Shown here piece after piece: positions 55,785 through 64,000 of a DNA stretch of 64,000 nucleotides. The notes under the pieces are model-generated. The model was not told the DNA's origin. It saw only the letters and a list, made by a program, of their open reading frames with translations, and did not search any database. The stretch spans positions 124,001 to 188,000 of the forward strand of contig JARGNI010000004.1 in the NCBI GenBank assembly GCA_029213195.1, given 5' to 3'. A program made the position numbers and the translations under genes. This DNA is from Verrucomicrobiales bacterium (GTDB lineage: Bacteria; Verrucomicrobiota; Verrucomicrobiia; Verrucomicrobiales; DEV007). The stretch's first letter is position 1. The number at the start of each line of letters is the position of its first letter.

Positions 55785-56044
55785 GATGATGGCTTTCCTT
55801 TTCTCAGCAGTGCAGGCGAGTATTCGGAAAATAAGGAGAGAAAATATTTCCTCCTGTTTACGAACGAACAGGGTTGCTTCATCGAACGTACTCTATTTGA
55901 TCGAAACGGTAAAACGAACGTATTCTGTTGATTCGTCGAACTGACCCTGTTGCTTCGATTAAACGAAAACTGGTGCCTGTAAATTTTCTTAAAAAAATCC
56001 AATAATCTCATGATTCTACGCATTGGAAGCGGTGCGCACCCAAT
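55785..56044. promoter_or_regulatory. AT-rich divergent promoter region with direct repeats
   Basis: 260 bases between two divergent genes. CGAACGTACTCTATTTGAT (55883-55901) recurs in altered form as CGAACGTATTCTGTTGAT at 55915-55932, 32 bases apart (about three helical turns). CAGGGTTGCTTC and CCCTGTTGCTTC occur on either side. GAAC in the repeats resembles ECF -35 elements, so autoregulation by the sigma at 56045 is possible. Confidence 0.4.
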
Positions 56045-56668
56045 ATGTCACTCTCATCATCCAATCCGGAACTCGATTCTGCGAGCGATCGTTCGTTGAT
56101 CGAATGCTATCTGGGGCAGGGTGATGATCAGGCCGGCGAGGCTTTGATTCAGCGTCATGCGAAAAGTGTCTACCGATTTGTCTTTTCGATATTGGGGAAT
56201 ATGGAGGACAGCGAAGACGTTTGCCAGCAGGCCTTTACGCGCGCCTTTTCGGCGCTCCCTGCCTATCGCGATGAAGATCGATTCCGAAGCTGGTTGTTTC
56301 GCATCGCAAAGAACGAGGCATTGGGATTGCTTAGAAAGAAGGGAGCTCGCCCTCAGATTGAACGTGAATTGAGTGAGCAGGACCTCGGTGCGCCCTCAAC
56401 GGCTGAGGAGGTTCAGTCCCGGGGCTCTGTCGCAGCGATTGCCTCAGCGGTCCAGGAGCTTCCGCCCGCCGAGCGCGAGGTCGTATTTTTGAGGATGCGG
56501 GAAGGGCTCTCTTTTCGCGAAATCGCTGAGCTTACGGATGCGCCGCTGGGAACCGTGTTAAGCCGGATGAGTAAGGCTCGTGAGCGTCTTCGAAAATCTT
56601 TAATGCCCATTTTAGGGGCGGAATCTATTCCATCCAATCCATCCAACTCATCGAATTGCCATGAATGA
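56045..56668 (+). CDS. ECF sigma factor, RpoE-like
   Basis: 207 residues. Region 2: FVFSILGNMEDSEDVCQQAFTRAF then FRSWLFRIAKNEALGLLR. Region 4: VQELPPAEREVVFLRMREGL then LTDAPLGTVLSRMSKARERL. The C-terminal tail is a short Ser/Asn/Pro repeat. It overlaps the next gene, a membrane protein likely to be its anti-sigma factor, by eight bases. It leads a five-gene operon ending with the DUF1552 protein. Confidence 0.9.
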   Translation: MSLSSSNPELDSASDRSLIECYLGQGDDQAGEALIQRHAKSVYRFVFSILGNMEDSEDVCQQAFTRAFSALPAYRDEDRFRSWLFRIAKNEALGLLRKKGARPQIERELSEQDLGAPSTAEEVQSRGSVAAIASAVQELPPAEREVVFLRMREGLSFREIAELTDAPLGTVLSRMSKARERLRKSLMPILGAESIPSNPSNSSNCHE

Positions 56669-57074
56669 ACCAACTGAAAATGAACTGGAACTCTGGCTCG
56701 AATCCGAAGAGGGGCAGCAAATTCAACGGGCCCTCGTGGACGAAATCGGAGAACTTCCTGGTGAGAACACCATTGCAGATAAGGTGACCGCTGAGGTTTT
56801 TTTGCCGACAACAAATCGTATCGCACAACTGGAGTCGGGCCTGCGTCGCTGGCGTATCGCAGCTATTTTTGCCGTCGCTGCGTGTGTCGCGTTTGCATTG
56901 CTGGTGCTTTCGAATCCGAGGTCATTGAAGCGTGAGGCCACAGAAATAGCGGCGGCTCCAAGCTCGACTCCCCGAGTCAGTAGTGTCGCGGCTAAGCTCT
57001 CGGAGACTCGCGAGAAACTGGCTCGTATCACACCAAGTTCTGACTTCGCATCAACTCGAAAATTCAAACGGTAA
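56661..57074 (+). CDS. Single-TM protein, candidate anti-sigma factor
   Basis: 137 residues. The N-terminal 65 are acidic and cytoplasmic; one membrane helix (WRIAAIFAVAACVAFALLVL) follows; the rest is a Ser/Ala-rich outer tail. No zinc HxxxCxxC motif is visible. The eight-base overlap with the upstream ECF sigma gene and the topology support an anti-sigma role, but this rests on context and not on a recognised domain. Confidence 0.65.
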   Translation: MNEPTENELELWLESEEGQQIQRALVDEIGELPGENTIADKVTAEVFLPTTNRIAQLESGLRRWRIAAIFAVAACVAFALLVLSNPRSLKREATEIAAAPSSTPRVSSVAAKLSETREKLARITPSSDFASTRKFKR

Positions 57075-57094
57075 CCCTCTAAAAATTCGCAGTC

Positions 57095-57679
57095 ATGAAA
57101 TCAAAAACCAATCTATCCATGATCAAAAAATCCATTGCTACCGCTCTCACCCTACTGGCATTCGCAACGACATGCCTTTCAGATGATCACAAAAACGACA
57201 AAGAGGACTGGAAGGATAAAGAGTTTCCGGGCTTCACCAAAGTTGAAGAATTCCTTGAGGAGCACCTTCCGGTTTACGCGGAGTGGCTGAATGAAGCGAA
57301 GGAGGAAAACTGGTTGGAATATCACGAGGGCGTAGAGAAAGCCGGGAAGCTTTTCATGGAATATCAGGAGATGGCGGAGCACAACAAAGGCAAAGCAATA
57401 TTGTTTCTCCAGCTCCATAAAGTCGAAGGCCGGATCGATCGTTTGACCCACGAATGGCATGAAGTGGAAGGCGCGGAAAAAGCCGAAACCAAAAATGAAC
57501 TTAGGGAATCGATCGGTGAGCTCTTTGACATTGAGCAGGATTTGAACGCCGCAAAAATTGACATGTTGCGTCAGGAAATCGAGGACCACGAGGCGGAAAT
57601 CGCCGAAGAAAAGGAAAAACGCGAAGTTATTGTAAACGCGGAACTCAAGGATCGGCTTCGCGAGAAGAAGGATGAATGA
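57095..57679 (+). CDS. Exported helical protein, unknown
   Basis: 194 residues with an N-terminal signal peptide (hydrophobic SIATALTLLAFATTCLS). The mature part is highly charged and helical (KVEEFLEEHLPVYAEWLNEA, IEDHEAEIAEEKEKREVIV). Its pattern resembles the helical middle segment of the next gene (FLQENAPSIVEVYRELEKEL onward), so the two may share a domain. Its stop overlaps an upstream-possible start of the next gene. Confidence 0.7.
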   Translation: MKSKTNLSMIKKSIATALTLLAFATTCLSDDHKNDKEDWKDKEFPGFTKVEEFLEEHLPVYAEWLNEAKEENWLEYHEGVEKAGKLFMEYQEMAEHNKGKAILFLQLHKVEGRIDRLTHEWHEVEGAEKAETKNELRESIGELFDIEQDLNAAKIDMLRQEIEDHEAEIAEEKEKREVIVNAELKDRLREKKDE

Positions 57680-57707
57680 GTTGGATTCTGGTGTCAGCAA
57701 ATTGAAA

Positions 57708-60700
57708 ATGAAAAGACTATTCCTATTTCTCTCTGTGGCGTGTTTTTCCCTGAACATTCAGGCTGACGAAATCAAGAGCGGCGAGTATTTCGTAACCCAG
57801 AGCTGGTCACAGGAACGCGATTTTGATCGGCCGTATTTTGTGAGTGTTCCCAACGTTTCGGATTCTGGAGCACTTCCCGTCTTGATTTTTCTCCACGGAA
57901 ATGGAGGAAATGCGGAGCGTGCCATGAAAGGTTTCATGAATCGTTATCGGACGGTTTCCTCCCGTTGCATTCTCGTCTTTGCGCAGGGCTACAAGGAAAG
58001 TTGGAACATTGTCTCAGAACGGGCCAGATCTGATGATCTCGGTTTTATCGAGGAAATCGTCACGACGTTAACGAAATACGAGAATGTTCAGGGTGAGAAT
58101 TTCACGATTGTGGGGAGCTCCAACGGCGCTGCGTTGGTGAATCAGATTGCGATCGAGACAACGCTGCCTCAGATCAAGAATTACGTTTCTCTGGTCAGTC
58201 CGTTGAATGGGTTTCAGCACGATGGGGAAAATTTTAAGGCCAAAGGTGAGGATAATAACTACACGAAGATCGCCCGTCCGATGCCTGGAAAGCGGATTCT
58301 AAATGTATCAGGGACGGACGATCATCTTGTTCCTTATAACGGCGGAGCGTCCAAAGGTATTCCTGCAAAGGGCGGAAAGTTGTCTTTTGTTGCTGCTGAG
58401 GAATCCATCTTTTTGTGGGCGAAGCATTTTGGTTATGAGGGAAGGAAACTGACAAAGCCCACGAGGATCGAGGGTGAAATTGAAAAATTTGTCTATCTGG
58501 ACGGAGATGCGATTCACATCAAAGTGAAGGACGAAGGGCATGGAGCAGGTGGCGCGCTCAAAGAAAAGGAGCTGCTCAGATTTCTGAAACTCCCCGCTGA
58601 GGATGTCCTGCCAAAAAAGAATGATCGGAAAAAAGATAAGCCCTTGCCCGATGGACTCGACGATGAACTCGGAAAGTTTCTACAGGAAAACGCTCCCTCA
58701 ATTGTCGAGGTCTATCGTGAACTGGAAAAAGAACTGGCGGCCGGGGAACTCGAAGAAGTTCGTGAGCGGATGGCGGAACTGCGCGAAGCCTATCTCGAAG
58801 TCAAAGAGGACGCAGGTGAAAAATGGGCCTTGCTCGAAGTGGCTGAATTGGAAAGCGAAGCTCTCGTCGAATTTACGATGTGGCTGCTTGAGGAAGAGAA
58901 AATCGGGGAAGACGAGGCGGAAAAGAGAATCCTCATACTGCTCCGCGAGAGGCTCGCCATTCATACGCGGGCCAATCGCCTTGAGATGGAGGAACTGGAG
59001 GAGGTTGAAAATCTGGAGGAGGAAATCGAGGAACGCGAGGATCGGGCTGATGAGATCATCGCGGAATGGATGGAAGAATTGCTTGAGGGTTTTGACCGGG
59101 AAGAGGACGAACTTCCCAGGGGTGCGATCTACACTCCCTCACCAAGGCAGAATACAGATTCGGGCAAGGCGGAGCTTGCTTCGGTGACCTACGATTTCGA
59201 CAAAGGCATTGCTCCCGTTCTTGAGAAATTTTGTTTTGACTGCCACGACCGGGACTCCGCCAAAGGCGATATCGATATTGAATCGGCGCTCGATCAGAGG
59301 CCGTTGGTTCGGAACCTCAATCACTGGAGAAATGTGGCGGAGCGAATCAAAAACGAAGACATGCCTCCGGAGGATGAGACGCAACCGTCAGCGAAGCAGC
59401 GGCTGCAACTTCTTGCCTGGCTGACGCGGGAGATTGATAAGTTTGATTATGCTTCGGTTCGAAATCCCGGCCATGTGCCGCCGCGCCGATTGACCCGAGA
59501 GGAATACAACCGGACGATCCGCGATCTGGTCGGCCTCGATTTGCGGCCGGCAGATGATTTCCCGATGGATTTCAGCGGGACGAGTGGATTCTCGAATTCT
59601 GCGAACACGCTCTTTCTGCAAACCGCTCATCTGGACCGCTATATGACCGCGGCGGATGATGTGATTGATGCGGTTCAGAAAGATCCACACGGGGCGTGGC
59701 AAAGTCTGAAAGGAGACAGTGTAATTAATGCCGCGCTCGCAACATTTCTTCGCCGGGCCTATCGCCGACCGCCGAGCGAAAAGGAATTGGCGCTAGTTCT
59801 GAGTCAGTTTTCCAAAGCGAAAGATGCAGGGGAATCGGATGACGATGCTTTCGCCCGAGTGTTGAAATTCATTCTGATTTCTCCAAACTTCCTGCTGCGA
59901 ACGGAGCAGCTCGACGATGAAAACCCCCAGGATCAGCCTGTCCTCGATTACGATGTCGCATCGCGATTGTCCTATTTTTTATGGGCATCGTTACCTGACG
60001 AAGCACTGTTCGCGGCGGCTGAACTGAAGGAGCTGAACACGTCGGGTCAGCGGCGCGCTCACGTGCTCCGAATGCTTGACGATCCGCGCAGTTTTGCACT
60101 CGGCGAGATTTTTGCCGGAGAATGGCTGGGAACCGATGACCTAGGCCCGCGAATCCGAAAAGATCCGATCGACAATCCCTGGTGCACCGAATCGCTTATG
60201 GCAGCGATGCGAAATGAAACCGCCCATTTTGTGCATTCACTGATTGTTGATAACGCACCTGTTTCCAGCCTTCTCGAGGCAGACTACACATTTCTCAATC
60301 AGGAGCTGGCGCGGTTTTATCGAATCGGCGGAGTCGAGGGCGATGAAATGCAGCGGGTTTCTCTAAAAACGAAGAACCGTGGAGGCCTTTTGGGCCAGGC
60401 GAGTGTGCTCGCGACCACTTCGTTCCCAGACCGAACCAGCCCGGTTGTTCGAGGGGCGTGGATTCTTGAAACATTGCTAGGAACACCGCCGCCTCCACCT
60501 CCGCCGAATGTGGATGAAATCGAAGTCGAAGGTCGGGGACGAAAAGCAGCTGTGACCTTACGTCGTAAATTGGAGCACCATCGCGAATCGAAACAGTGTG
60601 CCGGGTGCCACGCTCAAATCGATCCGCTCGGATTTGCTTTGGAAAACTATGCTGAATTCGGCCAATGGCGAAACGACATCGATAGTCGAGGCACGCTTCC

Positions 60701-60971
60701 AAACGGCGCGACATTTCGCGGCCCGGCGGGTCTAAAGCTGGCGCTGATTGATAACCGCCTCGACGATCTCGGTTCTCAGGTGATTCGCAAAATGCTCGCC
60801 TATGCCCTCGGTCGGCAACTGGAATACTACGATGAAGCCGTCGTTCGTGAAATCGCTGCCAGGCTAAAACCAAAAGGCTATCCGCTTCGTGACTTGGTGA
60901 TGGAGGTTGCCAATTCCTACCCATTCACGACACGTCGACTCCCTGCTGAAGTTGAAACAACCTCGCTATGA
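57708..60971 (+). CDS. Alpha/beta-hydrolase fused to a DUF1587/1592/1588/1585-type cytochrome
   Basis: 1087 residues from the ATG at 57708, which begins a signal peptide (MKRLFLFLSVACFSLNIQA); an ATG at 57672 would add 12 residues and overlap the previous gene. Residues 20-290 are a PHB-depolymerase-like hydrolase: IFLHGNGGN, nucleophile in VGSSNGAAL, Asp in SGTDDHLVP and His in DEGHGAGG. Residues about 310-470 are helical and acidic. A CxxCH (FCFDCHD) lies near 508, then RRLTREEYNRTIRDLVGLDL, DYDVASRLSYFLWAS, a second CxxCH (KQCAGCHAQIDPLGFALE) near 963, and MLAYALGRQLEYYDE. The cytochrome part is standard for Verrucomicrobiota; the hydrolase fusion is unusual. Confidence 0.87.
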   Translation: MKRLFLFLSVACFSLNIQADEIKSGEYFVTQSWSQERDFDRPYFVSVPNVSDSGALPVLIFLHGNGGNAERAMKGFMNRYRTVSSRCILVFAQGYKESWNIVSERARSDDLGFIEEIVTTLTKYENVQGENFTIVGSSNGAALVNQIAIETTLPQIKNYVSLVSPLNGFQHDGENFKAKGEDNNYTKIARPMPGKRILNVSGTDDHLVPYNGGASKGIPAKGGKLSFVAAEESIFLWAKHFGYEGRKLTKPTRIEGEIEKFVYLDGDAIHIKVKDEGHGAGGALKEKELLRFLKLPAEDVLPKKNDRKKDKPLPDGLDDELGKFLQENAPSIVEVYRELEKELAAGELEEVRERMAELREAYLEVKEDAGEKWALLEVAELESEALVEFTMWLLEEEKIGEDEAEKRILILLRERLAIHTRANRLEMEELEEVENLEEEIEEREDRADEIIAEWMEELLEGFDREEDELPRGAIYTPSPRQNTDSGKAELASVTYDFDKGIAPVLEKFCFDCHDRDSAKGDIDIESALDQRPLVRNLNHWRNVAERIKNEDMPPEDETQPSAKQRLQLLAWLTREIDKFDYASVRNPGHVPPRRLTREEYNRTIRDLVGLDLRPADDFPMDFSGTSGFSNSANTLFLQTAHLDRYMTAADDVIDAVQKDPHGAWQSLKGDSVINAALATFLRRAYRRPPSEKELALVLSQFSKAKDAGESDDDAFARVLKFILISPNFLLRTEQLDDENPQDQPVLDYDVASRLSYFLWASLPDEALFAAAELKELNTSGQRRAHVLRMLDDPRSFALGEIFAGEWLGTDDLGPRIRKDPIDNPWCTESLMAAMRNETAHFVHSLIVDNAPVSSLLEADYTFLNQELARFYRIGGVEGDEMQRVSLKTKNRGGLLGQASVLATTSFPDRTSPVVRGAWILETLLGTPPPPPPPNVDEIEVEGRGRKAAVTLRRKLEHHRESKQCAGCHAQIDPLGFALENYAEFGQWRNDIDSRGTLPNGATFRGPAGLKLALIDNRLDDLGSQVIRKMLAYALGRQLEYYDEAVVREIAARLKPKGYPLRDLVMEVANSYPFTTRRLPAEVETTSL

Positions 60972-62311
60972 ATTTCCCATCTCAGAACAACTTCGGAAAT
61001 CGCCGGGCTTTCCTCCGCAATCTCGGGGCCTGTCTCGCCTTGCCGGCGTTGGAAAGCTTCGGACAAGTGTCTGGAAAAAACGGACCCGCCACGAACCTCG
61101 CCTATCTCTACTTCCCCAACGGCAGCGCCGAGGGGTCGTGGACTCCTGAAAGAGTCGGCCCTGATGGGAAACTGCACGAATTGAACTCCTGGATGAAACC
61201 GCTCGATGAGCTGAAATCTGAACTCATCCTCATGAGAAATCTGTGGACGCCACGCGGCAACGGTCACGGTGCAGGAACCGCGACCTGGCTGACAGGCGGT
61301 CGTTACAATGGGCGGAAAAACGATGTTGGCGGTCCCTCCGTCGATCAACTCGTTGCCCGGCATTTATCTAAGGGAACGCCTCTGCCCTCCCTAGAAATCA
61401 GCACCTCTGGCGAGGGGAGTTTTGCCGGCAGCCTCCCACGCAATTGCCTTTCGTGGACCGCCCGCGACATTCCGGCCGCACGTGAAACCGTGCCTCGTGC
61501 CATCTTCGATAAATTGTTTCGCCGGTCCAACGAAGGCTTCGTGGACCAGAGCGTTCTCGATTTAATCCTCGAAGAATCCAAGGCACTGAAAAGACGGACC
61601 AGTTCTGCAGACTCACGAAAAATCGACGAGTATCTCGAAGCGGTTCGCTCGGTCGAAAAGCGTGTCGAGTTTGCAGAAAACCAGGCCCGCCGAGCGGCGA
61701 GCGATCAAGCCCTGACCGATACCCTTCAGCGACCGACCGCTGGTATTCCCATCAATCATGGCGACTATGTAAAACAAATGCTGGAGCTCATGGCCCTGTC
61801 ATTCTGGTCCGGTGCGACTCGCGTTTCCACCTTCATGCTCGATCACGGGCAGAGCAATCGTTACTTCAATTTCGTGCCGGGCGTCAAAGGCACCTGGCAT
61901 GCGCTTTCCCACTGGAAAGATTCCAGCGGTCGAACCGAAGACGACGACGGAAAAACCTCCTGGAATGACGTAAAGACCAAACGCGATCAATATAACGCCG
62001 TGACACGCTGGCATCACGAGCAACTCGCCTGGTTCCTCAAGCGGCTCAAAGCGTTGAAGAATGCCGATGGATCAACCGTCCTCGATCGCTCGATGATCGT
62101 CTATGGTTCCAGCATTGCCGACGGACACGAGCATGCCGAGAAAAACCTCCCCATCCTCGTGGCTGGAGGCGGATCGGGTTCATTGCAGACAGGTCGCTTT
62201 CACGATTTCCGTAGAGATACGTCGATGTCCAGACTGCATCTTTCCATGATGCAAAAAATGGGAATGGCCACAACCCGCTTTGCCGATGCGGACGAGGGGT
62301 TGGTCTTGTGA
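60968..62311 (+). CDS. DUF1552 exported protein
   Basis: 447 residues. The N-terminus NRRAFLRNLGACLALPALES is a twin-arginine signal. FPNGSAEGSWTPERVG, MRNLWTPRGNGHGAGTATWL, and STFMLDHGQSNRYFNFVPGV are characteristic of DUF1552 proteins. It is translationally coupled to the previous gene (ATGA overlap), the usual DUF1592-DUF1552 pair of PVC bacteria. Both lack a firm biochemical role; an exported redox or polymer-degrading function is often proposed. Confidence 0.9.
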   Translation: MNFPSQNNFGNRRAFLRNLGACLALPALESFGQVSGKNGPATNLAYLYFPNGSAEGSWTPERVGPDGKLHELNSWMKPLDELKSELILMRNLWTPRGNGHGAGTATWLTGGRYNGRKNDVGGPSVDQLVARHLSKGTPLPSLEISTSGEGSFAGSLPRNCLSWTARDIPAARETVPRAIFDKLFRRSNEGFVDQSVLDLILEESKALKRRTSSADSRKIDEYLEAVRSVEKRVEFAENQARRAASDQALTDTLQRPTAGIPINHGDYVKQMLELMALSFWSGATRVSTFMLDHGQSNRYFNFVPGVKGTWHALSHWKDSSGRTEDDDGKTSWNDVKTKRDQYNAVTRWHHEQLAWFLKRLKALKNADGSTVLDRSMIVYGSSIADGHEHAEKNLPILVAGGGSGSLQTGRFHDFRRDTSMSRLHLSMMQKMGMATTRFADADEGLVL

Positions 62312-62403
62312 GAAGTCTATTAGGCCATACTTCTCAACCCACATTGTACCGATTACCTCATGCAGCATGATCGTTTTCGACACGGTACGTCAGAGCCGAT
62401 CCT

Positions 62404-62490
62404 ACGGCTTCGGTTTTGAAGAATCGACCTTGTCCTTGTTGATCGCTGTCGTGATGAAAATACTGTCTTCTCAGACAATTGGGCAGGATC
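62404..62490 (-). pseudogene. Relic of a PQQ-like beta-propeller gene
   Basis: The minus strand reads S-C-P-I-V, stop, E-D, then IFITTAINKDKVDSSKPKP and a stop. It aligns without gaps to SSPIVWGDKVFVTTAINTG and the following KVDPKLPKP in the N-terminal propeller of the gene at 53304-55784, 17 of 28 positions identical. TGA replaces a Trp codon. The rest of the gene is gone. Confidence 0.65.
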
Positions 62491-62570
62491 ACTCCGCCTC
62501 GAATTTTAGTCCTTCGACCGGTTTTCCGCCATTGGTCAATGTGCAGGTAAACCTGCCATCCCTTTTAAAA

Positions 62571-62591
62571 AGGGGTCAATCGACATCTTTC
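62571..62591 (+). repeat. 21-base direct repeat, copy 1
   Basis: Begins AGGGGTCAATCGACATC and is identical over 21 bases to copy 2 at 62785. A variant inverted copy lies at 53201-53217. The pair brackets a transposase relic. Confidence 0.8.
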
Positions 62592-62800
62592 TACAATTGC
62601 TTCCATTTTCGATTCAATGTAGGCAGTTCTTTCTCCTTCACCGCATCGAATCTTCGTATCGTCTGACTGGCGTTTGCGGAGGAACTCAGGTTCAATCGGT
62701 CAGCGATCCAGCTCTGGGATACCGTTGTTTCTTTCCAGATCCTCCAAGCAACCGAAGCTCGAGTCCAGTCACCGCGTAGAAAGAAGGGGTCAATCGACAT
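62591..62800 (-). pseudogene. C-terminal remnant of an IS200-like/RAYT transposase
   Basis: The frame translates to a 65-residue tail containing RGDWTRASVAWRIWKETTVS, SWIADRLNLSS and TIRRFDAVKEKEL. It resembles the C-terminal helix-turn-helix extension (KxETTxSxxWIAxRLxM pattern) of IS200-like REP-associated transposases. The HUH and Tyr regions are missing, so this is a relic. Its apparent ATG lies within the flanking direct repeat and is not a true start. The segment is bracketed by 21-base direct repeats. Confidence 0.6.
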
Positions 62801-62805
62801 CTTTC
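62785..62805 (+). repeat. 21-base direct repeat, copy 2
   Basis: Identical to copy 1 at 62571-62591, 214 bases apart. It lies about 65 bases upstream of the sulfatase gene starting at 62870. Confidence 0.8.
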
Positions 62806-62869
62806 AACAAACCGCAACCAAACCTCTCCACACTCGACGAGCGGGCCAGCACGTGGCATTCTCCGCATC

Positions 62870-64000
62870 ATGTCTGGACGACTTTTCTTTTTCCGTATCG
62901 CGAGCCTTCTTTTCCTACCTCTCGGATTGGCCACCGCCAAGCCTGCGAAACCCAACGTGCTCTTCATCTCGGTCGATGACCTTGCCGCCTCTCTCGGTTG
63001 CTACGGGGACCTCATCGCGAAGACTCCCCACATTGATCGGCTCGCCGCGACCGGAGTGCGTTTCGATCGGGCCTACAATCAGCTTCCGCTCTGCAATCCC
63101 ACCCGGGCCAGTGTCATGACGGGGCTCCGACCCGACACGATCAAGGTCTACGATCTCGATCGTCACTTCCGCGACGAGGTTCCCGATGTCGTCACCCTCT
63201 CCCAGCAGTTCATGAAATCGGGCTACTTTGCGGCCCGGGTCGGGAAGATCTATCACTACAACGTCCCCGCGAGCATCGGGACCGATGGGTTCGATGATCC
63301 ACCCTCGTGGCAGAGAACGGTGAACCCCAAGGGTCGCGACAAGGACGAGGAAGATCTCATTTTCAACGCCGAACCCCATCGCAAGATCAGTGCTGCCCTG
63401 AGCTGGCTCGCTGCCGAAGGCACCGACGAGGAGCAGACCGATGGCATGATCACCACGGAGGCGATCCAGTTGCTCGAAGAGAAGAAGGACGAACCCTTCT
63501 TCCTCGCCGTCGGATTCTTTCGTCCCCACACCCCCTTCGTCGCGCCGAAGAAATATTTCGGTCTCTATCCGGTCGAGGAGATGCGCATTCCCTACGCACC
63601 CGAAGATGATCGCGAAGACATCCCGACCGCAGCCTTTGCCCACAATTGTCCCGTTCCTCACTACAATCTCGAGAAACCGATTCTTCTCCAGGCCCTGCAG
63701 GCCTACTATGCCTGTGTCTCCTTCATCGATGCCCAGGTCGGACGGCTCCTCGATGCCCTCGACGAGAACGGCCTCGCAGAAAATACCATCGTCGTCTTCT
63801 GGAGCGATCACGGCTACCATCTCGGTGAGCACAATGGGATCTGGCAGAAGCGCACCCTCTTCGAGCAGTCCTCGCGTTCGCCGCTCATCATTCGCGTCCC
63901 CGGGGCGAAAGGGAACGGCACGCCTTCTCCCCGCATCGTCGAGTTTGTCGACATCTACCCGACCCTGACAGAAGTCGCCGGGGTCGGCTCTCCCGAGGGG
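62870..64000 (+). CDS. Iduronate-2-sulfatase-like exported sulfatase, C-terminus beyond the window
   Basis: An ATG at 62870 opens 377 codons that continue past the window edge. The signal peptide is [20 protein letters not shown] followed by [21 protein letters not shown] is the metal-binding opening. The formylglycine site is [15 protein letters not shown] with Cys75 (CxPxR). [26 protein letters not shown] and [13 protein letters not shown] match the iduronate-2-sulfatase-like branch. It would act on sulfated polysaccharides. It follows the transposase relic and direct repeat. Confidence 0.92.
   Translation, partial: MSGRLFFFRIASLLFLPLGLATAKPAKPNVLFISVDDLAASLGCYGDLIAKTPHIDRLAATGVRFDRAYNQLPLCNPTRASVMTGLRPDTIKVYDLDRHFRDEVPDVVTLSQQFMKSGYFAARVGKIYHYNVPASIGTDGFDDPPSWQRTVNPKGRDKDEEDLIFNAEPHRKISAALSWLAAEGTDEEQTDGMITTEAIQLLEEKKDEPFFLAVGFFRPHTPFVAPKKYFGLYPVEEMRIPYAPEDDREDIPTAAFAHNCPVPHYNLEKPILLQALQAYYACVSFIDAQVGRLLDALDENGLAENTIVVFWSDHGYHLGEHNGIWQKRTLFEQSSRSPLIIRVPGAKGNGTPSPRIVEFVDIYPTLTEVAGVGSPEG

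Overview
The window looks like about 64 kb of chromosome from a member of the Verrucomicrobiota, or a close PVC-group relative. The evidence is gene content: three formylglycine sulfatases, a DUF1592-type cytochrome with a DUF1552 partner, PQQ-like beta-propeller proteins (one with an SHD1-like N-terminus), a BatA/DUF4175/VWA operon, and several ECF sigma factors. Coding density is high, Shine-Dalgarno signals are weak, and two genes appear to make leaderless mRNA. No rRNA, tRNA or CRISPR array was recognised. Species cannot be named from sequence alone.

Positions 1-20,600 are mostly housekeeping. In order they hold a partial mannose-1-phosphate guanylyltransferase, a UbiA-like membrane protein, serS, a PII gene (glnB) with a sigma-54-like promoter, and a convergent NtrC-type regulator and soluble histidine kinase. 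A probable mnmG-metallopeptidase-like-nadC-birA operon follows, with two perfect parS sites in and just upstream of mnmG. Then come the complete pyruvate dehydrogenase genes (E1alpha, E1beta, E2, E3), a one-motif PLD protein, a minus-strand sulfatase-methyltransferase-FAD oxidoreductase-ECF sigma operon, and ribD.

Positions 20,600-36,600 hold a secreted protein of unknown function, then a five-gene operon: BatA/VWA, a giant DUF4175-like coiled-coil protein with a Gly/Gln/Pro-rich tail, a second VWA/GATase-like protein, a caspase-fold protein lacking its Cys, and a two-TM protein. It resembles Bat operons but has no moxR or DUF58 gene in the window. hsp20 and lon (protein quality control) and a small secreted protein follow.

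Positions 36,600-51,500 are mixed. They contain a VOC protein, an SHD1/PQQ propeller gene divergent from an ECF sigma plus Ser/Thr kinase pair (the kinase has an in-frame amber codon), and an IS200/RAYT-type transposase between REP-like palindromes. Next are a sulfatase with a small Cys-rich secreted partner, an FKBP isomerase, a rhodanese domain without its catalytic Cys, the ileS-lspA-lgt lipoprotein cluster, and a ParD-like/zeta-like toxin-antitoxin module.

Positions 51,500-62,870 look like an accessory region of different composition. It has GGGGTCA-ended palindromic repeats, a LamG protein, a PQQ-propeller/cytochrome gene with an aberrant C-terminus, and a five-gene operon: ECF sigma, candidate anti-sigma, helical secreted protein, alpha/beta-hydrolase fused to a DUF1592-type cytochrome, and DUF1552. 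The right edge carries relics of a PQQ propeller gene and an IS200-like transposase. A partial iduronate-2-sulfatase-like gene runs off the end.
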